Source of the DNA: an uncultured Arachnia sp.
GTDB lineage: Bacteria > Actinomycetota > Actinomycetes > Propionibacteriales > Propionibacteriaceae
Assembly: GCA_947493705.1 (NCBI GenBank)
Contig: CANLSH010000003.1
Coordinates: 183,418 to 247,417 of the forward strand
Reading direction: 5' to 3'
DNA: 64,000 nt
Within the stretch, counting starts at the first letter, position 1, and each line of letters starts with the position of its first letter. This document shows positions 27,526 to 36,653 of this stretch, in pieces. The position numbers were made by a program, and so were the translations under genes. A model generated the notes under the pieces. That model was not told the DNA's origin, searched no databases, and saw only the letters and a program-made list of their open reading frames with translations.

Positions 27526-28930
27526 TGAGAGGCCGTCCTTCCGGTAGGGTGTATCCCAGTTGTTTCTCACGCAGCGCCAGTGCGGAGACCAAAGTGATGG
27601 GTCCAAGACGTCCGACGAACATCAGGCCGACGAGGATGATTTGGCCGAATACTGGCAGGTCTGCCGTGATGCCGGTGGAAAGACCGACCGTGCCGAATGC
27701 GGACACAGTTTCAAAAAGCACGTCGCGCAGCGGCAGGGAAGTGATCTCAAGCAGCAACAACGTGGCCAACATGACTAGCCCCACAGACAGCAGCGCGACG
27801 GTCAGTGCCTGACGTTGCACACGCGGGCCGATCCGGCGGTCACCAACGTTGACGTCCCGACCACCGCGTACCTCGGCGAGGATGACGAAGAAAAGGATGA
27901 TGAAGGTGGTGACCTTAATGCCCCCCGCAGTACCTGCCGAACCGCCGCCAATGAACATCAACATACTCGTGGCCAACAGGGTGCCGTCCTTCATCTCTCC
28001 GTAGTCCACGCTGTTGAAGCCCGCTGTCCGAGGGACGACGCCCTGAAAAAAGCCTGCTATCAGTCGCCCTGGTTCATCAAAGGCGCCCAGCGTCGCCGGA
28101 TTGTTCCATTCATTGGCCGTCACGAATGCGATCGCTATGAACAGGATCCCGAAGTACGTCGCCAGGGTCAGGCGAGTGTGGATGCTCCACTTCCGGGGAG
28201 TGGCGAAGGACCGTCGCATTTCCAGAAGCACGGGAAAACCCACACCCCCGAGTATGACGGCAGCTGCGATGGGCAGACAGATCGAGGGATCAGTCGCGAA
28301 ACCGATGAGGTTGTCACTGAAAAGTGCGAAACCGGCATTGTTGAACGCCGAAACGGCGTGGAAAACACCCAAGTACACGGCTCTGACAGGAGCTTCACCG
28401 TAGCCGAAAACGAAGCGACCTGTGAGGATCGCCGCGACGACGGTCTCCGTCATGATGCTGACCTTCAGCACCCCCAGCAGAACCCGGCGCACGTCGCCAA
28501 TCCCCGCACTTCGAGTCTCCTGGGCCGCCGTCAGGCGGGTCCGGAGTCCCATACGGTGAAACATCAGCAAACCCACCAGCGACGCGAGCGCCATGATGCC
28601 CAGCCCACCGACCTGAATGAGGAGCAGGATGATCCCTTGCCCGAACCCCGTCCAGTAGAGCGGCGTGTCCACAGTGATGAGACCAGTCACGCACACGGCA
28701 CTCGTTGCTGTGAACAGCGCGGTGATCAACGGTGCTCCGTCGGGCCCGCTGCGAGCGATTGGCAGCATCAGCAGGATTGTCCCCAGCACAATGACAGCGC
28801 CGAACGCCACGACGATGGTTTGCCCGGGAGAGCGCAGGAACCGTCGCCGCGCCTTGCTTCGGGCATCGGGCGAATCCAGAGGACGTTTCCCCGCTGTTGC
28901 CTCGGCCACGGAAGAAAAGTACACCGTCAA
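27518..28930 (-). CDS. TrkH/KtrB family potassium uptake transmembrane subunit
   Basis: A 470-residue K+ transporter made of four linked pore units. Filter-like glycines are seen in TSAVCVTGLI (about 83), FNNAGFALF (about 195), VPRTAGFNSVD (about 305) and VSAFGTVGLSTG (about 418). K+ uptake is driven with the adjacent RCK subunit, whose gene overlaps the 3' end. The start appears to be TTG at 28930 or GTG six bases further in, with no good ribosome site. A run of ten G (C on the coding strand) lies 24-33 bases upstream of the TTG. Confidence 0.9.
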   Translation of the reverse strand: MTVYFSSVAEATAGKRPLDSPDARSKARRRFLRSPGQTIVVAFGAVIVLGTILLMLPIARSGPDGAPLITALFTATSAVCVTGLITVDTPLYWTGFGQGIILLLIQVGGLGIMALASLVGLLMFHRMGLRTRLTAAQETRSAGIGDVRRVLLGVLKVSIMTETVVAAILTGRFVFGYGEAPVRAVYLGVFHAVSAFNNAGFALFSDNLIGFATDPSICLPIAAAVILGGVGFPVLLEMRRSFATPRKWSIHTRLTLATYFGILFIAIAFVTANEWNNPATLGAFDEPGRLIAGFFQGVVPRTAGFNSVDYGEMKDGTLLATSMLMFIGGGSAGTAGGIKVTTFIILFFVILAEVRGGRDVNVGDRRIGPRVQRQALTVALLSVGLVMLATLLLLEITSLPLRDVLFETVSAFGTVGLSTGITADLPVFGQIILVGLMFVGRLGPITLVSALALREKQLGYTLPEGRPLIG

Positions 28931-28953
28931 AGGCGCCGCTGCCGACCCGTCCC

Positions 28954-28963
28954 GGGGGGGGGG
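28954..28963. repeat. Homopolymeric G10 tract upstream of the Trk operon
   Basis: Ten consecutive G residues lie between the GH13 gene and the leftward K+ uptake operon. Such tracts slip during replication. No in-frame start codon lies upstream of it for the trkH frame, so length changes would act on promoter spacing or leader RNA, not on the protein. A sequencing error is also possible. Confidence 0.6.
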
Positions 28964-29012
28964 AGCTCTATAGCCGGTGCTGTTTGCGCAATGGGCGAGA
29001 CGTGGATGCTTC

Positions 29013-31241
29013 TCAGTCGCGAATGATCATGGCCAGACCACCGAAAGCGGGCAGCTCAATGGAGAAGCCTCGCAGATCATCCACGGTTCCCACCTTGCGG
29101 CGGGTACTGAGATCGAAGGCCCTACCACGGGGAAGATGGTCGGACTGCACCCGCGCCTCGATTTTTTCTGCCGAGAAGTTCAGGGCGGTCACCTGGACAG
29201 CACCAATCTCCAGTTCGTTGATCAGTACCAGTAGCGATTTGTTGCCCACCTCTGGAACGTCGATGAGCCGCGCTGAGGCGAGGCCGTTGCGCTTGCGCAC
29301 CTTGAGGATCGCAGCCAGACGTGAGGCGAAGGAGGTCTCCTTCTTGAGTTGCTCCGGAATGGGACCGTAGAGGGCGCGTGCTTTCGGCATGCCTGAGGCA
29401 GACTTCTTCGCCTCTGGAGCGGCGCCCAGTACGTCGTAGGCACCGCGCTCGATCCAGCGTGTGTCACCGGAACCGATGAGGGACTTGACCTGTTCACGCT
29501 CCAGAGGCAGGGCCCCCACCAGGTCCCACCCGGAGAGAGCAAATACTCCAGGCTGCCAGGCGTTGTACATGCACATGAGCAGGTGGGCTGAGGTGATACG
29601 TCGGATGTCGGCCTCGGTGATGGCATTCAGATCGGTGATGCCCAGCGTCGCCGTGACGATGGAGGCCGTGGTGCTGGCGATGCCGTTCTGGGTGAAGACG
29701 GCGTTGTAGGGAGCTGCCTCACCCGTCAGTTTGTCCCGCATCGTCTGCCGGATGTGCACTGCCAGCTCGGCTCCAGTGTACTGCTGGCCGCCGAGAGTGT
29801 AGACCTCCTCGCGATGGGCGGCCGCGAAGTGGACGAGCTCGTAGGTGAGTTCGTCGTGGTTCTGGAGGGCATGCACCAGCGATGCCTGGTCAACGCCCAG
29901 TTCCTGCGCTTCCCGCAGCACGAGACGCAGGAACTCGGTGTCGCTGGTGCACAGCGCCACCTGGGCGGCCGGACGGGTGATGAAGTCGTAGGACAGGTCC
30001 GGGCCGACGGCGCCCGTGCGTTGAATGTCGTCGATGGCCAGGTTCAATTCCTGGAATGTGAATCCACCCACCTTGCGCACCAGCGATCCGATGAGTTGGT
30101 TCGCGGCCTGGGACATGGGGTGGCCCTCAGACCAGGCAGGTTGATCGAATGTCTTCTCGACGCCGAGGAACCCGTTGGCGTCCAGACGCAGACCGCCGGA
30201 GCCGAGATCCAGCAGTGAATGGAGGGCATCACCCATGACCAGACGCATGCCGGCGCACGTGGGGTCCAGCCAGTTGATCGTGGGCTGGCCCTCCTTGAAG
30301 TAGTGCAGGTAGACCCAGCGGCGCGTCACACCCTTGGTGTCAGTGATGGGAGGAGTGCAGGACCAGTTGGTCTCCTTCACCCCGGGTTCGTAGAAGATGA
30401 CGCGCTGGAGGGCACCGATGATGTAGCCCTCACCAGCCAGAGAGGCTTCGGACTCAATGCTCAGGTTCACGGAATCGCTGCCGGCAGGGACGTCGGGCAG
30501 TAGGTGCCACGCGGATTCCGGGATGTTGATCATGTGGTAGATACCCGGGTAGTCCCGGTAGTTGAGCTCGGCGAGCCGGAAATCGGCACCCTTGCCCGTG
30601 TGACCGGGCACCACGTCGTCGATGATGGTGCCATGGTGACGGGACGCGGTCTCGCACATGGCTCGGAACTCCTCCTCGGTGCCGAAGAGGGGATCAGTGG
30701 CCATGCTCATGCGGTCGAAGTGTCCATCGACGCTGGGTGTGGGATCCCAGCCGTCCAGGCCACCGGCCAGCTTGACGGGACCGGTGTGGAGGGCATCGAT
30801 GCCGATCGCGGAGAACGCATCCCACAGCTCGGGCGAGCCGAGTGCCCCCAGAAAAGACGTGCCGTGCGGGGTGATGTGGGACAGCGGATAGGCGGTGTAC
30901 CAGACGGAGGCCTGCGCCAGCGCCGCACGGGGATCTGGATGGGCGTACGGATTGGACCACATGGTGTGAGTGCCCGCCAGTTGGCGCGAGACCTTGGTGG
31001 CGTCGTGGAGCATGGACTGCTCCTCCAGCCAATCCACATAGGCGCGATTGGAGCCCGTCGGTTCAAAGGGCGGGGTGATGGGGTTGGCGTCGATGTCTTT
31101 GCGTCGAGCTCGCGGACGGAGGCGGGCGGGCCGGGCTGCGAAGCGGTGATCGTCGAAACTGAGTTCGGGAAGTTCTTCGGTGGTGTCATCGTCATGGTCC
31201 ACGCGTGCATCGTGCGCACGATCATCTGCTTGCCTCGTCAT
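29013..31241 (-). CDS. GH13 alpha-amylase-family enzyme, trehalose-synthase-like, divergent
   Basis: A 742-residue protein whose core is a GH13 barrel with all three catalytic acids: nucleophile D354 in [12 protein letters not shown], acid/base E398 in [10 protein letters not shown], and D463 in [12 protein letters not shown]-terminal beta domain (about 650-742, [14 protein letters not shown]) is present. The N-terminus lacks the usual amylase or TreS opening and has its own [17 protein letters not shown] region. The NHDE motif and overall length recall trehalose synthases, but I cannot fix the subfamily; glucan or maltose/trehalose conversion is an inference. No ribosome site precedes ATG 31241. 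The maltose-type importer 7 kb away may share substrates. Confidence 0.75.
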   Translation of the reverse strand: MTRQADDRAHDARVDHDDDTTEELPELSFDDHRFAARPARLRPRARRKDIDANPITPPFEPTGSNRAYVDWLEEQSMLHDATKVSRQLAGTHTMWSNPYAHPDPRAALAQASVWYTAYPLSHITPHGTSFLGALGSPELWDAFSAIGIDALHTGPVKLAGGLDGWDPTPSVDGHFDRMSMATDPLFGTEEEFRAMCETASRHHGTIIDDVVPGHTGKGADFRLAELNYRDYPGIYHMINIPESAWHLLPDVPAGSDSVNLSIESEASLAGEGYIIGALQRVIFYEPGVKETNWSCTPPITDTKGVTRRWVYLHYFKEGQPTINWLDPTCAGMRLVMGDALHSLLDLGSGGLRLDANGFLGVEKTFDQPAWSEGHPMSQAANQLIGSLVRKVGGFTFQELNLAIDDIQRTGAVGPDLSYDFITRPAAQVALCTSDTEFLRLVLREAQELGVDQASLVHALQNHDELTYELVHFAAAHREEVYTLGGQQYTGAELAVHIRQTMRDKLTGEAAPYNAVFTQNGIASTTASIVTATLGITDLNAITEADIRRITSAHLLMCMYNAWQPGVFALSGWDLVGALPLEREQVKSLIGSGDTRWIERGAYDVLGAAPEAKKSASGMPKARALYGPIPEQLKKETSFASRLAAILKVRKRNGLASARLIDVPEVGNKSLLVLINELEIGAVQVTALNFSAEKIEARVQSDHLPRGRAFDLSTRRKVGTVDDLRGFSIELPAFGGLAMIIRD

Positions 31242-31320
31242 TGGCGCAACGCTACAGGTTCCGCCTGCGGGCAGGCATGTTCAGAGGCGATCACTCCTCA
31301 ACCGATCGAGGAGGTGGAAG

Positions 31321-32748
31321 TCAGCCGTCGAGAAGTGCAGAAATACCGAACATGTCCTTCAACGCCAATTGGGCGGCGTACCAACCGTTCATGCCGTGAA
31401 CGGCTGGGCCGGGTGGGGTGGCGCTGGAGCAGAGGTAGACACCGGGGATGGGTGTGCGCCACGGTGCGCGTGAAACGGTGGGTCGTTTGACCAATTGCAA
31501 CAGCGACAGTTCTCCGTTGTAGATGTCTCCGCCCACCTGATTGAGGTTGTACGACGCGAGATCGGCAGGGCGTCGTGTGGCGGATGCGAGAACGAGATCG
31601 CGGACTCCCGGAGCGTGCCGCTCCAGTTCGGCCAGAAGCGCAGGGAGCGGGTCCACCGTGGAGCCTTGGGGGACGTGACAGTACGCCCAGAAGGTATGAC
31701 CACCGGCGGGTGCGCGGGTGTCGTCGAGGATGGACGGTTGGGCGGCGAGGAAGTATGGGCGCTCCGGCAGACGGCCCTGAGCAACAGCATTCTCGGACAG
31801 GGCAATGTCTCGGGCGCTGCCGCCGAGGTGGAGGGTGGGCGAGAGCGCCAGCTCGGGGTCTCGCCATGGGATCGGACCGGAGAGTGCAAGATCCACCTTT
31901 GCCACAGCGGATCCGTACCGGTACCGCGACAGTGCCCGTCTGTAGGCTCCGGGGGCGGCCCGGGCGGTGCGCAGCAATTCAGGCGAGGTGTCGAGGAGCA
32001 CGACGCGGCTGTCGTGTAGTTCGTCGAGGCTCTCGACGATGTGGTTGGTCTCGACGCGTCCGCCGTGCCTTTCGAGCTCTGCCACCATGGCGTCGGCAAT
32101 GGCTTGAGAGCCGCCGCGCGGATATCCCCAGCCGCCGGCATGACCGTGCGCCGCCAGCAGTAGTCCTGCTCCTGCAGGGGCCAGCGACGGCATTGGTCCT
32201 GCGGCGTGCGCCGCGCATCCCGCCAGCAGGGCGGGCGCCTCCTCGGCCGGGAACAGATGCTGCACTCCACCGCTGCCGAGCATGAGGGTACGGAGACCGA
32301 ACTGTGTCGTAGCAAGGAGATCGCGCGGCATTCGGAGGAGCTGGTGTCCGGTCAGATCCACCACGCCGTCAATGCGCTCGACGAGTGGAGCCATCAAGCG
32401 GCGCCACAGTGGGCCGTCGGCGCCCAGATGCTCAACGGTGCGCTCCAAGTCATGCCAGGCGATGGGGGACTGCTGGCCCTCCAGAGGATGCGCATACGAC
32501 GCCTCCGGGGTGATCCAGTCCAGCGCCTCCAACAATCCGATGGAGCGAAAAAATGGTGAGGTCACGGCGGCAGGATGTATGGCTGAGCAGACGTCGTGTT
32601 GGAAACCCGGCAGCGTCAGCTCCCGCGTGCGCAGCCCACCCCCGATGGTCTCTGCTGCCTCCAGCACCAGCACCTCAAGTCCTTCACGGGCCATGGCGAT
32701 GGCGGCGGCCAGCCCGTTGGGGCCGCTGCCCACCACTGTCACGTCCAT
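31321..32748 (-). CDS. FAD-dependent oxidoreductase, phytoene-dehydrogenase-like
   Basis: A 475-residue protein with a Rossmann FAD-binding start DVTVVGSGPNGLAAAIAMAR followed by an acidic residue (VLVLEA), the ETIGGGLRT loop and a C-terminal FAD motif VYLCSSATPPGPAVHGMNG. This is the NAD(P)/FAD amine-oxidase/phytoene desaturase-like family (PYROXD2/CrtI-like); substrate unknown. No carotenoid genes are nearby. ATG 32748 starts exactly at the Rossmann strand; a TTG nine codons upstream is an alternative. Confidence 0.83.
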   Translation of the reverse strand: MDVTVVGSGPNGLAAAIAMAREGLEVLVLEAAETIGGGLRTRELTLPGFQHDVCSAIHPAAVTSPFFRSIGLLEALDWITPEASYAHPLEGQQSPIAWHDLERTVEHLGADGPLWRRLMAPLVERIDGVVDLTGHQLLRMPRDLLATTQFGLRTLMLGSGGVQHLFPAEEAPALLAGCAAHAAGPMPSLAPAGAGLLLAAHGHAGGWGYPRGGSQAIADAMVAELERHGGRVETNHIVESLDELHDSRVVLLDTSPELLRTARAAPGAYRRALSRYRYGSAVAKVDLALSGPIPWRDPELALSPTLHLGGSARDIALSENAVAQGRLPERPYFLAAQPSILDDTRAPAGGHTFWAYCHVPQGSTVDPLPALLAELERHAPGVRDLVLASATRRPADLASYNLNQVGGDIYNGELSLLQLVKRPTVSRAPWRTPIPGVYLCSSATPPGPAVHGMNGWYAAQLALKDMFGISALLDG

Positions 32749-32794
32749 GCGCTCCAGTGTGCCCGGCTCCGTCAAAACTCATGTGACACAGCAC

Positions 32795-32830
32795 GAGCGG
32801 CGTCGCCCTCACGTGTGGGCGACGCCGCTC
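32795..32830 (-). terminator. Strong hairpin, probable terminator
   Basis: A 14-bp perfect stem (arms GAGCGGCGTCGCCC and GGGCGACGCCGCTC) with an eight-base loop lies 32 bases after the stop of the MDR oxidoreductase. There is no U-run, as usual for actinobacterial terminators. It separates the OYE-MarR-MDR operon from the FAD oxidoreductase gene. Confidence 0.75.
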
Positions 32831-32862
32831 GGTGTGCGGGCGGAGCTGCGATCAACCCGGGA

Positions 32863-33873
32863 TCAGAGGGTGACCACCATCTTGCCGCTGTTGGCGCCGC
32901 GCATCATGTCGATGAAAGCCTGCGGGGCCTTGTCCAACCCTTCACGGAAGGTCTCATCGAAGGTCACCGAACCGTCATCCAGCCAGCCCGCCATCTTCTG
33001 GGCAAACTCGTCGGACTTGTCCTGGAACTCACCGACGAGGAAGCCGCGGATATTCAGCAGCTTGCCGATCGCCATGGCCAGATTACGAGGTGCGCAGGTG
33101 GGCTCAGTGGCGTTGTACTGGGAGATGGCTCCGCACATGGCCACGCGGCCGTGAACGTTGAGGCTGGTGAGTGCGGCCTCCAGATGGTCGCCGCCGACGT
33201 TGTCGAAGTAGACGTCGATACCCTCGGGAGCTGCTTTCTGGAGCTGTTCAGAGACATCGCCATCGTGGTAATTGAAGGCCTCATCGAAACCGAGCTCCTT
33301 GAGGCGGGCGATCTTCTCGGCGGAGCCAGCACTTCCGATGACTCTGGAGGCACCGGAGGCCTTGGCAATCTGGCCGACGATGGAGCCCACAGCGCCGGCG
33401 GCACCGGAGACGAAGACTGCGTCGCCTTCCTTGAAATGGCCTGCGTAGTTCAGTCCGGCATAGGCAGTGAGTCCGGTCATGCCCAGCGCACCCAGGTAGG
33501 CAGATTCCGATGCCAGCGCCGGATCCACCTGTTTGGCGCTGGACGCTTCAACAACGGCGTGCTCACGCCACCCAAGGCCATGCAGCACCGTCGCGCCCAC
33601 CGGGACATCGTCACTTCTGGAGGAAATGACTTCGCCCACGGCGGCACCGTCGAGGGGCTGATCGATCTGGAAGGAGGCGGCGTAGGACTTCGTGTCGTTC
33701 ATTCGGCCACGCATGTACGGGTCGACTGACATGTGGTGGTTGACCACGAGAATCTCGCCATCTTTCAGGGCGGGAATGTCCACCTCTTCGAGACGGAAGT
33801 TCTCGGGTGTGGGCCACCCGTCGGGGCGGGAAGCCAAGTGAATTTCGCGGGTTGTCGTGGGGAGTTCTGTCAT
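32863..33873 (-). CDS. NADP-dependent oxidoreductase, MDR family
   Basis: A 336-residue medium-chain dehydrogenase/reductase of the leukotriene B4 12-hydroxydehydrogenase/CurA type. Visible are VDPYMRGRMNDTKSY (about 50), GMTGLTAYAGL (about 130), the NADP-binding AVFVSGAAGAVGSIVGQIAK (about 152) and YFDNVGGDHLEAAL (about 227). No zinc ligands are present. These enzymes reduce alpha,beta-unsaturated ketones and aldehydes, the same chemistry class as the Old Yellow Enzyme in the same operon. AAGGA lies nine bases before the ATG. Confidence 0.92.
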   Translation of the reverse strand: MTELPTTTREIHLASRPDGWPTPENFRLEEVDIPALKDGEILVVNHHMSVDPYMRGRMNDTKSYAASFQIDQPLDGAAVGEVISSRSDDVPVGATVLHGLGWREHAVVEASSAKQVDPALASESAYLGALGMTGLTAYAGLNYAGHFKEGDAVFVSGAAGAVGSIVGQIAKASGASRVIGSAGSAEKIARLKELGFDEAFNYHDGDVSEQLQKAAPEGIDVYFDNVGGDHLEAALTSLNVHGRVAMCGAISQYNATEPTCAPRNLAMAIGKLLNIRGFLVGEFQDKSDEFAQKMAGWLDDGSVTFDETFREGLDKAPQAFIDMMRGANSGKMVVTL

Positions 33874-33902
33874 GGTGATATGTCCTTTTCCTACTTTTTG
33901 CG

Positions 33903-34370
33903 TCAGGGGATGGATGGGGTCTCGCCGGATGCTGAAAGATCCCCGATGGTGGAGTCTCCGATGAGACGACGGGCGAGTGCTCGTAGCGTGGCGGCCTCGT
34001 CCGTAGTGATGTCGAGAGCTGAGGCCACGTCGCGCTGGACCCGGAGTACGGGAGCCTTCATCTCGTGGCCGCTGGACGTGAGCCGGACATGAACACGCCG
34101 TTCGTCATCGCTGGCGCGATGCCGTGTGACGAGCCCCAGCGCTTCGAGTCTTTTCAGCAGCGGGGACAGCGTGCCGCTGTCCAGGTGAAGCCGTCGGCCG
34201 AGCTCCTTGATGGTGATGTCGTCGCTTTCCCACAAGACCATCAGCGTGACGAACTGGGGGTAGGTCAGACCGAGTTCAGCGAGCCCTTCACGATACGCAC
34301 TTGTGATGGAGCGCGACGCGGCGTAGAGCGCAAAGCACAGTTGGTCATCGAGTCGCCCAGAGTTGTCCAT
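33903..34370 (-). CDS. MarR/OhrR family transcriptional regulator
   Basis: A 155-residue winged-helix regulator. The DNA-binding region is ESDDITIKELGRRLHLDSGT followed by LSPLLKRLEALGLVTRHRAS (about 50-90) with the wing DDERRVHVRLT. It lacks the N-terminal reactive cysteine near residue 15-22 in a classic OhrR context, but CFALYAASR contains a Cys at about residue 12, so redox sensing is possible. It lies between the ene-reductase and MDR genes, starting two bases after the former's stop, and is their likely repressor. Confidence 0.9.
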   Translation of the reverse strand: MDNSGRLDDQLCFALYAASRSITSAYREGLAELGLTYPQFVTLMVLWESDDITIKELGRRLHLDSGTLSPLLKRLEALGLVTRHRASDDERRVHVRLTSSGHEMKAPVLRVQRDVASALDITTDEAATLRALARRLIGDSTIGDLSASGETPSIP

Positions 34371-34372
34371 GA

Positions 34373-35449
34373 TCAGGGGGCCTGCATGCGTGGATAGTCG
34401 GTGTAGCCTTCGGCGCCACCGCCGTAGAAGGTTGCCGACTGTGGCTCATTGAGTGTGGCGTCGGCGCGCCAGCGCTCGGCGAGGTCCGGGTTTGCGATGA
34501 ACGGGCGGCCGACCGCTACAAGGTCCGCCTGCTTCTTCTCGAGGATGCTCGCTGCGTCGTCTTTCGACGTGATGGAAGCGAATCCCGAGTTGAGCATGAA
34601 AGGTCCATCGAAGCGATCACGAAGGTTGGCCGTCAGCTCAGCTCCGGGGTCGGCAAGGACACTCAGGTAGGCAAGACCCAGTGGAGCGATGCCGTCGACC
34701 AGTGCCTCGTAGGTCTGGCGCGTATCGTCGGCATTCTCCTCCACAACGCCCTGGACATTGTGTGCGGGGGAGATGCGCAGGCCCACACGCTCGGGCCCGA
34801 TCGCGTCCGAGACAGCCGTGACGGTCTCGATGACCAGACGTGCCCGACGCGCGGGAGAACCCCCATATTCATCCCCACGGACATTCGAGGAGGGGGCGAG
34901 GAACTGGTGCAGGAGATAGCCGTTGGCTGCATGGAGCTCCACGCCATCCAGACCCGCCTCAACCGCTGATCGCGCTGCGTGGACGAACTCGGCGACGACG
35001 TCGGCAATCTCGTCCGTTTCCAGGGACCGTGGCACAGGGTAGGGCTGCGGTCCAGAGGCAGTGATCACGCTTCCTGGCGCGGCGATGGCGCTGGGAGCAA
35101 CGGTCTCGAGACCGTTTTTGTTTTCCGGGTGGGAAATCCGTCCTGCGTGCATGACCTGAACGAAGATGTGCCCGTCGTTGTCATGCACGGCCTTGGCGAC
35201 ACGGCGCCAACCGACAATCTGCTGGGGGGTGTGGATGCCGGGAGTGTTCAGGTAGCCCTGCCCGACGGCACTCGGCTGAGTGCCTTCGGCGATGATCAGT
35301 CCGGCGCCAGCGCGTTGGGCGTAGTACTGCGCATTCATCTCCGATGGAACCATGTCTTCGCCCGCGCGATTACGTGTGAGGGGCGCCATGACGAACCTCT
35401 GTGGCAGGTCCATGGTGCCAATGCGAATGGGGGAGAAAAGATCAGTCAT
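34373..35449 (-). CDS. Alkene reductase (Old Yellow Enzyme family)
   Basis: A 358-residue FMN ene-reductase. Motifs include the start LFSPIRIGTMDLPQRFVMAP, FVQVMHAGRISHP (about 99), the catalytic HAAN pair in VELHAANGYLLHQFLAPSSN (about 180), and VAVGRPFIANPDLAERW (about 320). It reduces electrophilic C=C bonds and, in xenobiotic operons, nitrate esters or maleimides. First gene of a three-gene operon with MarR and MDR. ATG 35449 has a -10 box TACAAT six bases upstream, so the mRNA is probably leaderless; the longer frame upstream is not needed. Confidence 0.93.
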   Translation of the reverse strand: MTDLFSPIRIGTMDLPQRFVMAPLTRNRAGEDMVPSEMNAQYYAQRAGAGLIIAEGTQPSAVGQGYLNTPGIHTPQQIVGWRRVAKAVHDNDGHIFVQVMHAGRISHPENKNGLETVAPSAIAAPGSVITASGPQPYPVPRSLETDEIADVVAEFVHAARSAVEAGLDGVELHAANGYLLHQFLAPSSNVRGDEYGGSPARRARLVIETVTAVSDAIGPERVGLRISPAHNVQGVVEENADDTRQTYEALVDGIAPLGLAYLSVLADPGAELTANLRDRFDGPFMLNSGFASITSKDDAASILEKKQADLVAVGRPFIANPDLAERWRADATLNEPQSATFYGGGAEGYTDYPRMQAP

Positions 35450-35469
35450 AACTCCATTGTACGCAATTG
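35450..35469 (-). promoter_or_regulatory. Leaderless promoter and MarR-type inverted repeat of the OYE operon
   Basis: On the minus strand TACAAT ends six bases before the ATG, placing the transcript start at about the A of the start codon. Overlapping it is the inverted repeat ATTGTACGCAAT (35456-35467), with ATTG and CAAT arms, typical in size for a MarR operator. Repression by the MarR protein of the same operon is the natural reading. Confidence 0.55.
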
Positions 35470-35561
35470 AGTTGTGCTCAGCGAATCGGCGGGTAGGTGC
35501 ACCTCTTGCCTGTGCGGTGCTTACTGCCAATGGCTGGGACTTGCAGAACGAGCGTCGAGGA

Positions 35562-36410
35562 CTACGTGGCGATGGGACGGCCGGGATCCGTGATCCAATC
35601 GCTCCACGAACCGGCATAGACGCCCAAGTCCTCTGTTACACCGGATACTGCTGCTGCCAGCGCGACGTGACAGGCCTGGAATCCTGAGCCGCAGTATGTG
35701 GCGGCCGAACCTTGACCATCCACGCCCACGTCTTTGAAGCGTTTCTTCAGCTCCCGTGGCGGAAGAAACGTCCCGTCCTCCCGCACAAGGTCCAGCGCAG
35801 GCAAGGAACGCGCCCCAGGAATGTGTCCAGCCACCGGATCCACGGTTTCAGCCTCACCCCGGAATCGGTTCGCGGGACGGCCATCCACGAGAACACCGGA
35901 TGCCGCAATGTCGGCTGCCCCTGCGGCATCGAGCGAATGCAACCGTGCTTCGGTGGCCGCGAACTCGCCCACCTCCACCCCCTCATTCACGCCCTCCTCC
36001 ACAGCGTGACCGGCTGATCGCCAGGCGCCCAGCCCACCGTCGAGAACTGCCACATCCTCATGGCCGAAGTGACGCAACAGCCACCAGGCACGGGCGGCCG
36101 CGATGGACTTCCAGTCGTCGTAGACCACCACGCCACGATCTGACGTCACGCCCGCCGCCCGCATCCCAGTTTCAAAACTCTCCGGCGTGGGTAGTGGATG
36201 TCGTCCGCCGGAGCCATCGGTTTCCGGCCCTGACAGCACCTTCATGGCGTCCACGAACCGGGCCCCCGGGATGTGTCCCTGTTGGAATGCTTCCCGGCCA
36301 TCCGCTGACCCGGGCCCCGCCCAGCGAATATCCAGGACCGTTGGTGCGGAGAGCGGATCACGGATGCGGGCAGCGAGTTCTGCGACGGTGATGAGCGGGG
36401 GAGTGTCCAT
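35562..36410 (-). CDS. Sulfurtransferase (rhodanese / mercaptopyruvate type)
   Basis: A 282-residue tandem-rhodanese protein. The N-terminal inactive domain spans about 5-135 (VLDIRW, GHIPGARFVD, WWLLRHFGHEDVAVLDGGLGAW). The C-terminal domain carries the active-site cysteine in ATYCGSGFQACHVAL (C240). The CGSG loop is closer to 3-mercaptopyruvate sulfurtransferases than to the CRKGVT loop of thiosulfate sulfurtransferases, though both are annotated under one name. A -10 box TAGATT eight bases before the ATG suggests a leaderless transcript; it is divergent from the sulfhydrylase gene, another sulfur-metabolism enzyme. Confidence 0.9.
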   Translation of the reverse strand: MDTPPLITVAELAARIRDPLSAPTVLDIRWAGPGSADGREAFQQGHIPGARFVDAMKVLSGPETDGSGGRHPLPTPESFETGMRAAGVTSDRGVVVYDDWKSIAAARAWWLLRHFGHEDVAVLDGGLGAWRSAGHAVEEGVNEGVEVGEFAATEARLHSLDAAGAADIAASGVLVDGRPANRFRGEAETVDPVAGHIPGARSLPALDLVREDGTFLPPRELKKRFKDVGVDGQGSAATYCGSGFQACHVALAAAVSGVTEDLGVYAGSWSDWITDPGRPIAT

Positions 36411-36418
36411 ACCCCGGG

Positions 36419-36424
36419 AATCTA
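36419..36424 (-). promoter_or_regulatory. Probable leaderless -10 box of the sulfurtransferase gene
   Basis: TAGATT on the minus strand stands eight bases before the start ATG and there is no Shine-Dalgarno. This fits actinobacterial leaderless transcription; no clear -35 was recognised. Confidence 0.45.
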
Positions 36425-36565
36425 GCGCAGCACGATTTCGTACTTGCGCGTAGGTCCACGTCACATCTGCACCCCGACGGCGTGGTGTCCGTGCTGCTCG
36501 ATGCGTCCGTCGTTCAAGTCTCCGCAGCGCCCGGCTGTCCATCAGGTGGACAGGCTGTGGCTCGC

Positions 36566-36592
36566 GGGAATAGAGCGGGCACCGTGGTGGTT
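36566..36592 (+). promoter_or_regulatory. SigR/SigH-type (disulfide-stress ECF sigma) promoter
   Basis: GGGAAT (36566-36571), an 18-base spacer and GTT (36590-36592) exactly match the GGGAAT-N18-GTT consensus of Streptomyces SigR and its orthologues. The start codon of the O-acetylhomoserine sulfhydrylase is 61 bases downstream, a normal leader length. It implies induction when cellular thiols are oxidised. Confidence 0.6.
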
Positions 36593-36653
36593 GAGCCCAC
36601 GAGTCCATCGATCGCGGGTGGGATCCAATGATGCCTTTCACGAGAGACACACC

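Noticed and set aside
36411..36653. Possible SAM riboswitch before the sulfhydrylase gene
   Set aside because: The conserved CUUGCUGG-like and pseudoknot elements of SAM-IV are not present; the SigR promoter explains the region better.
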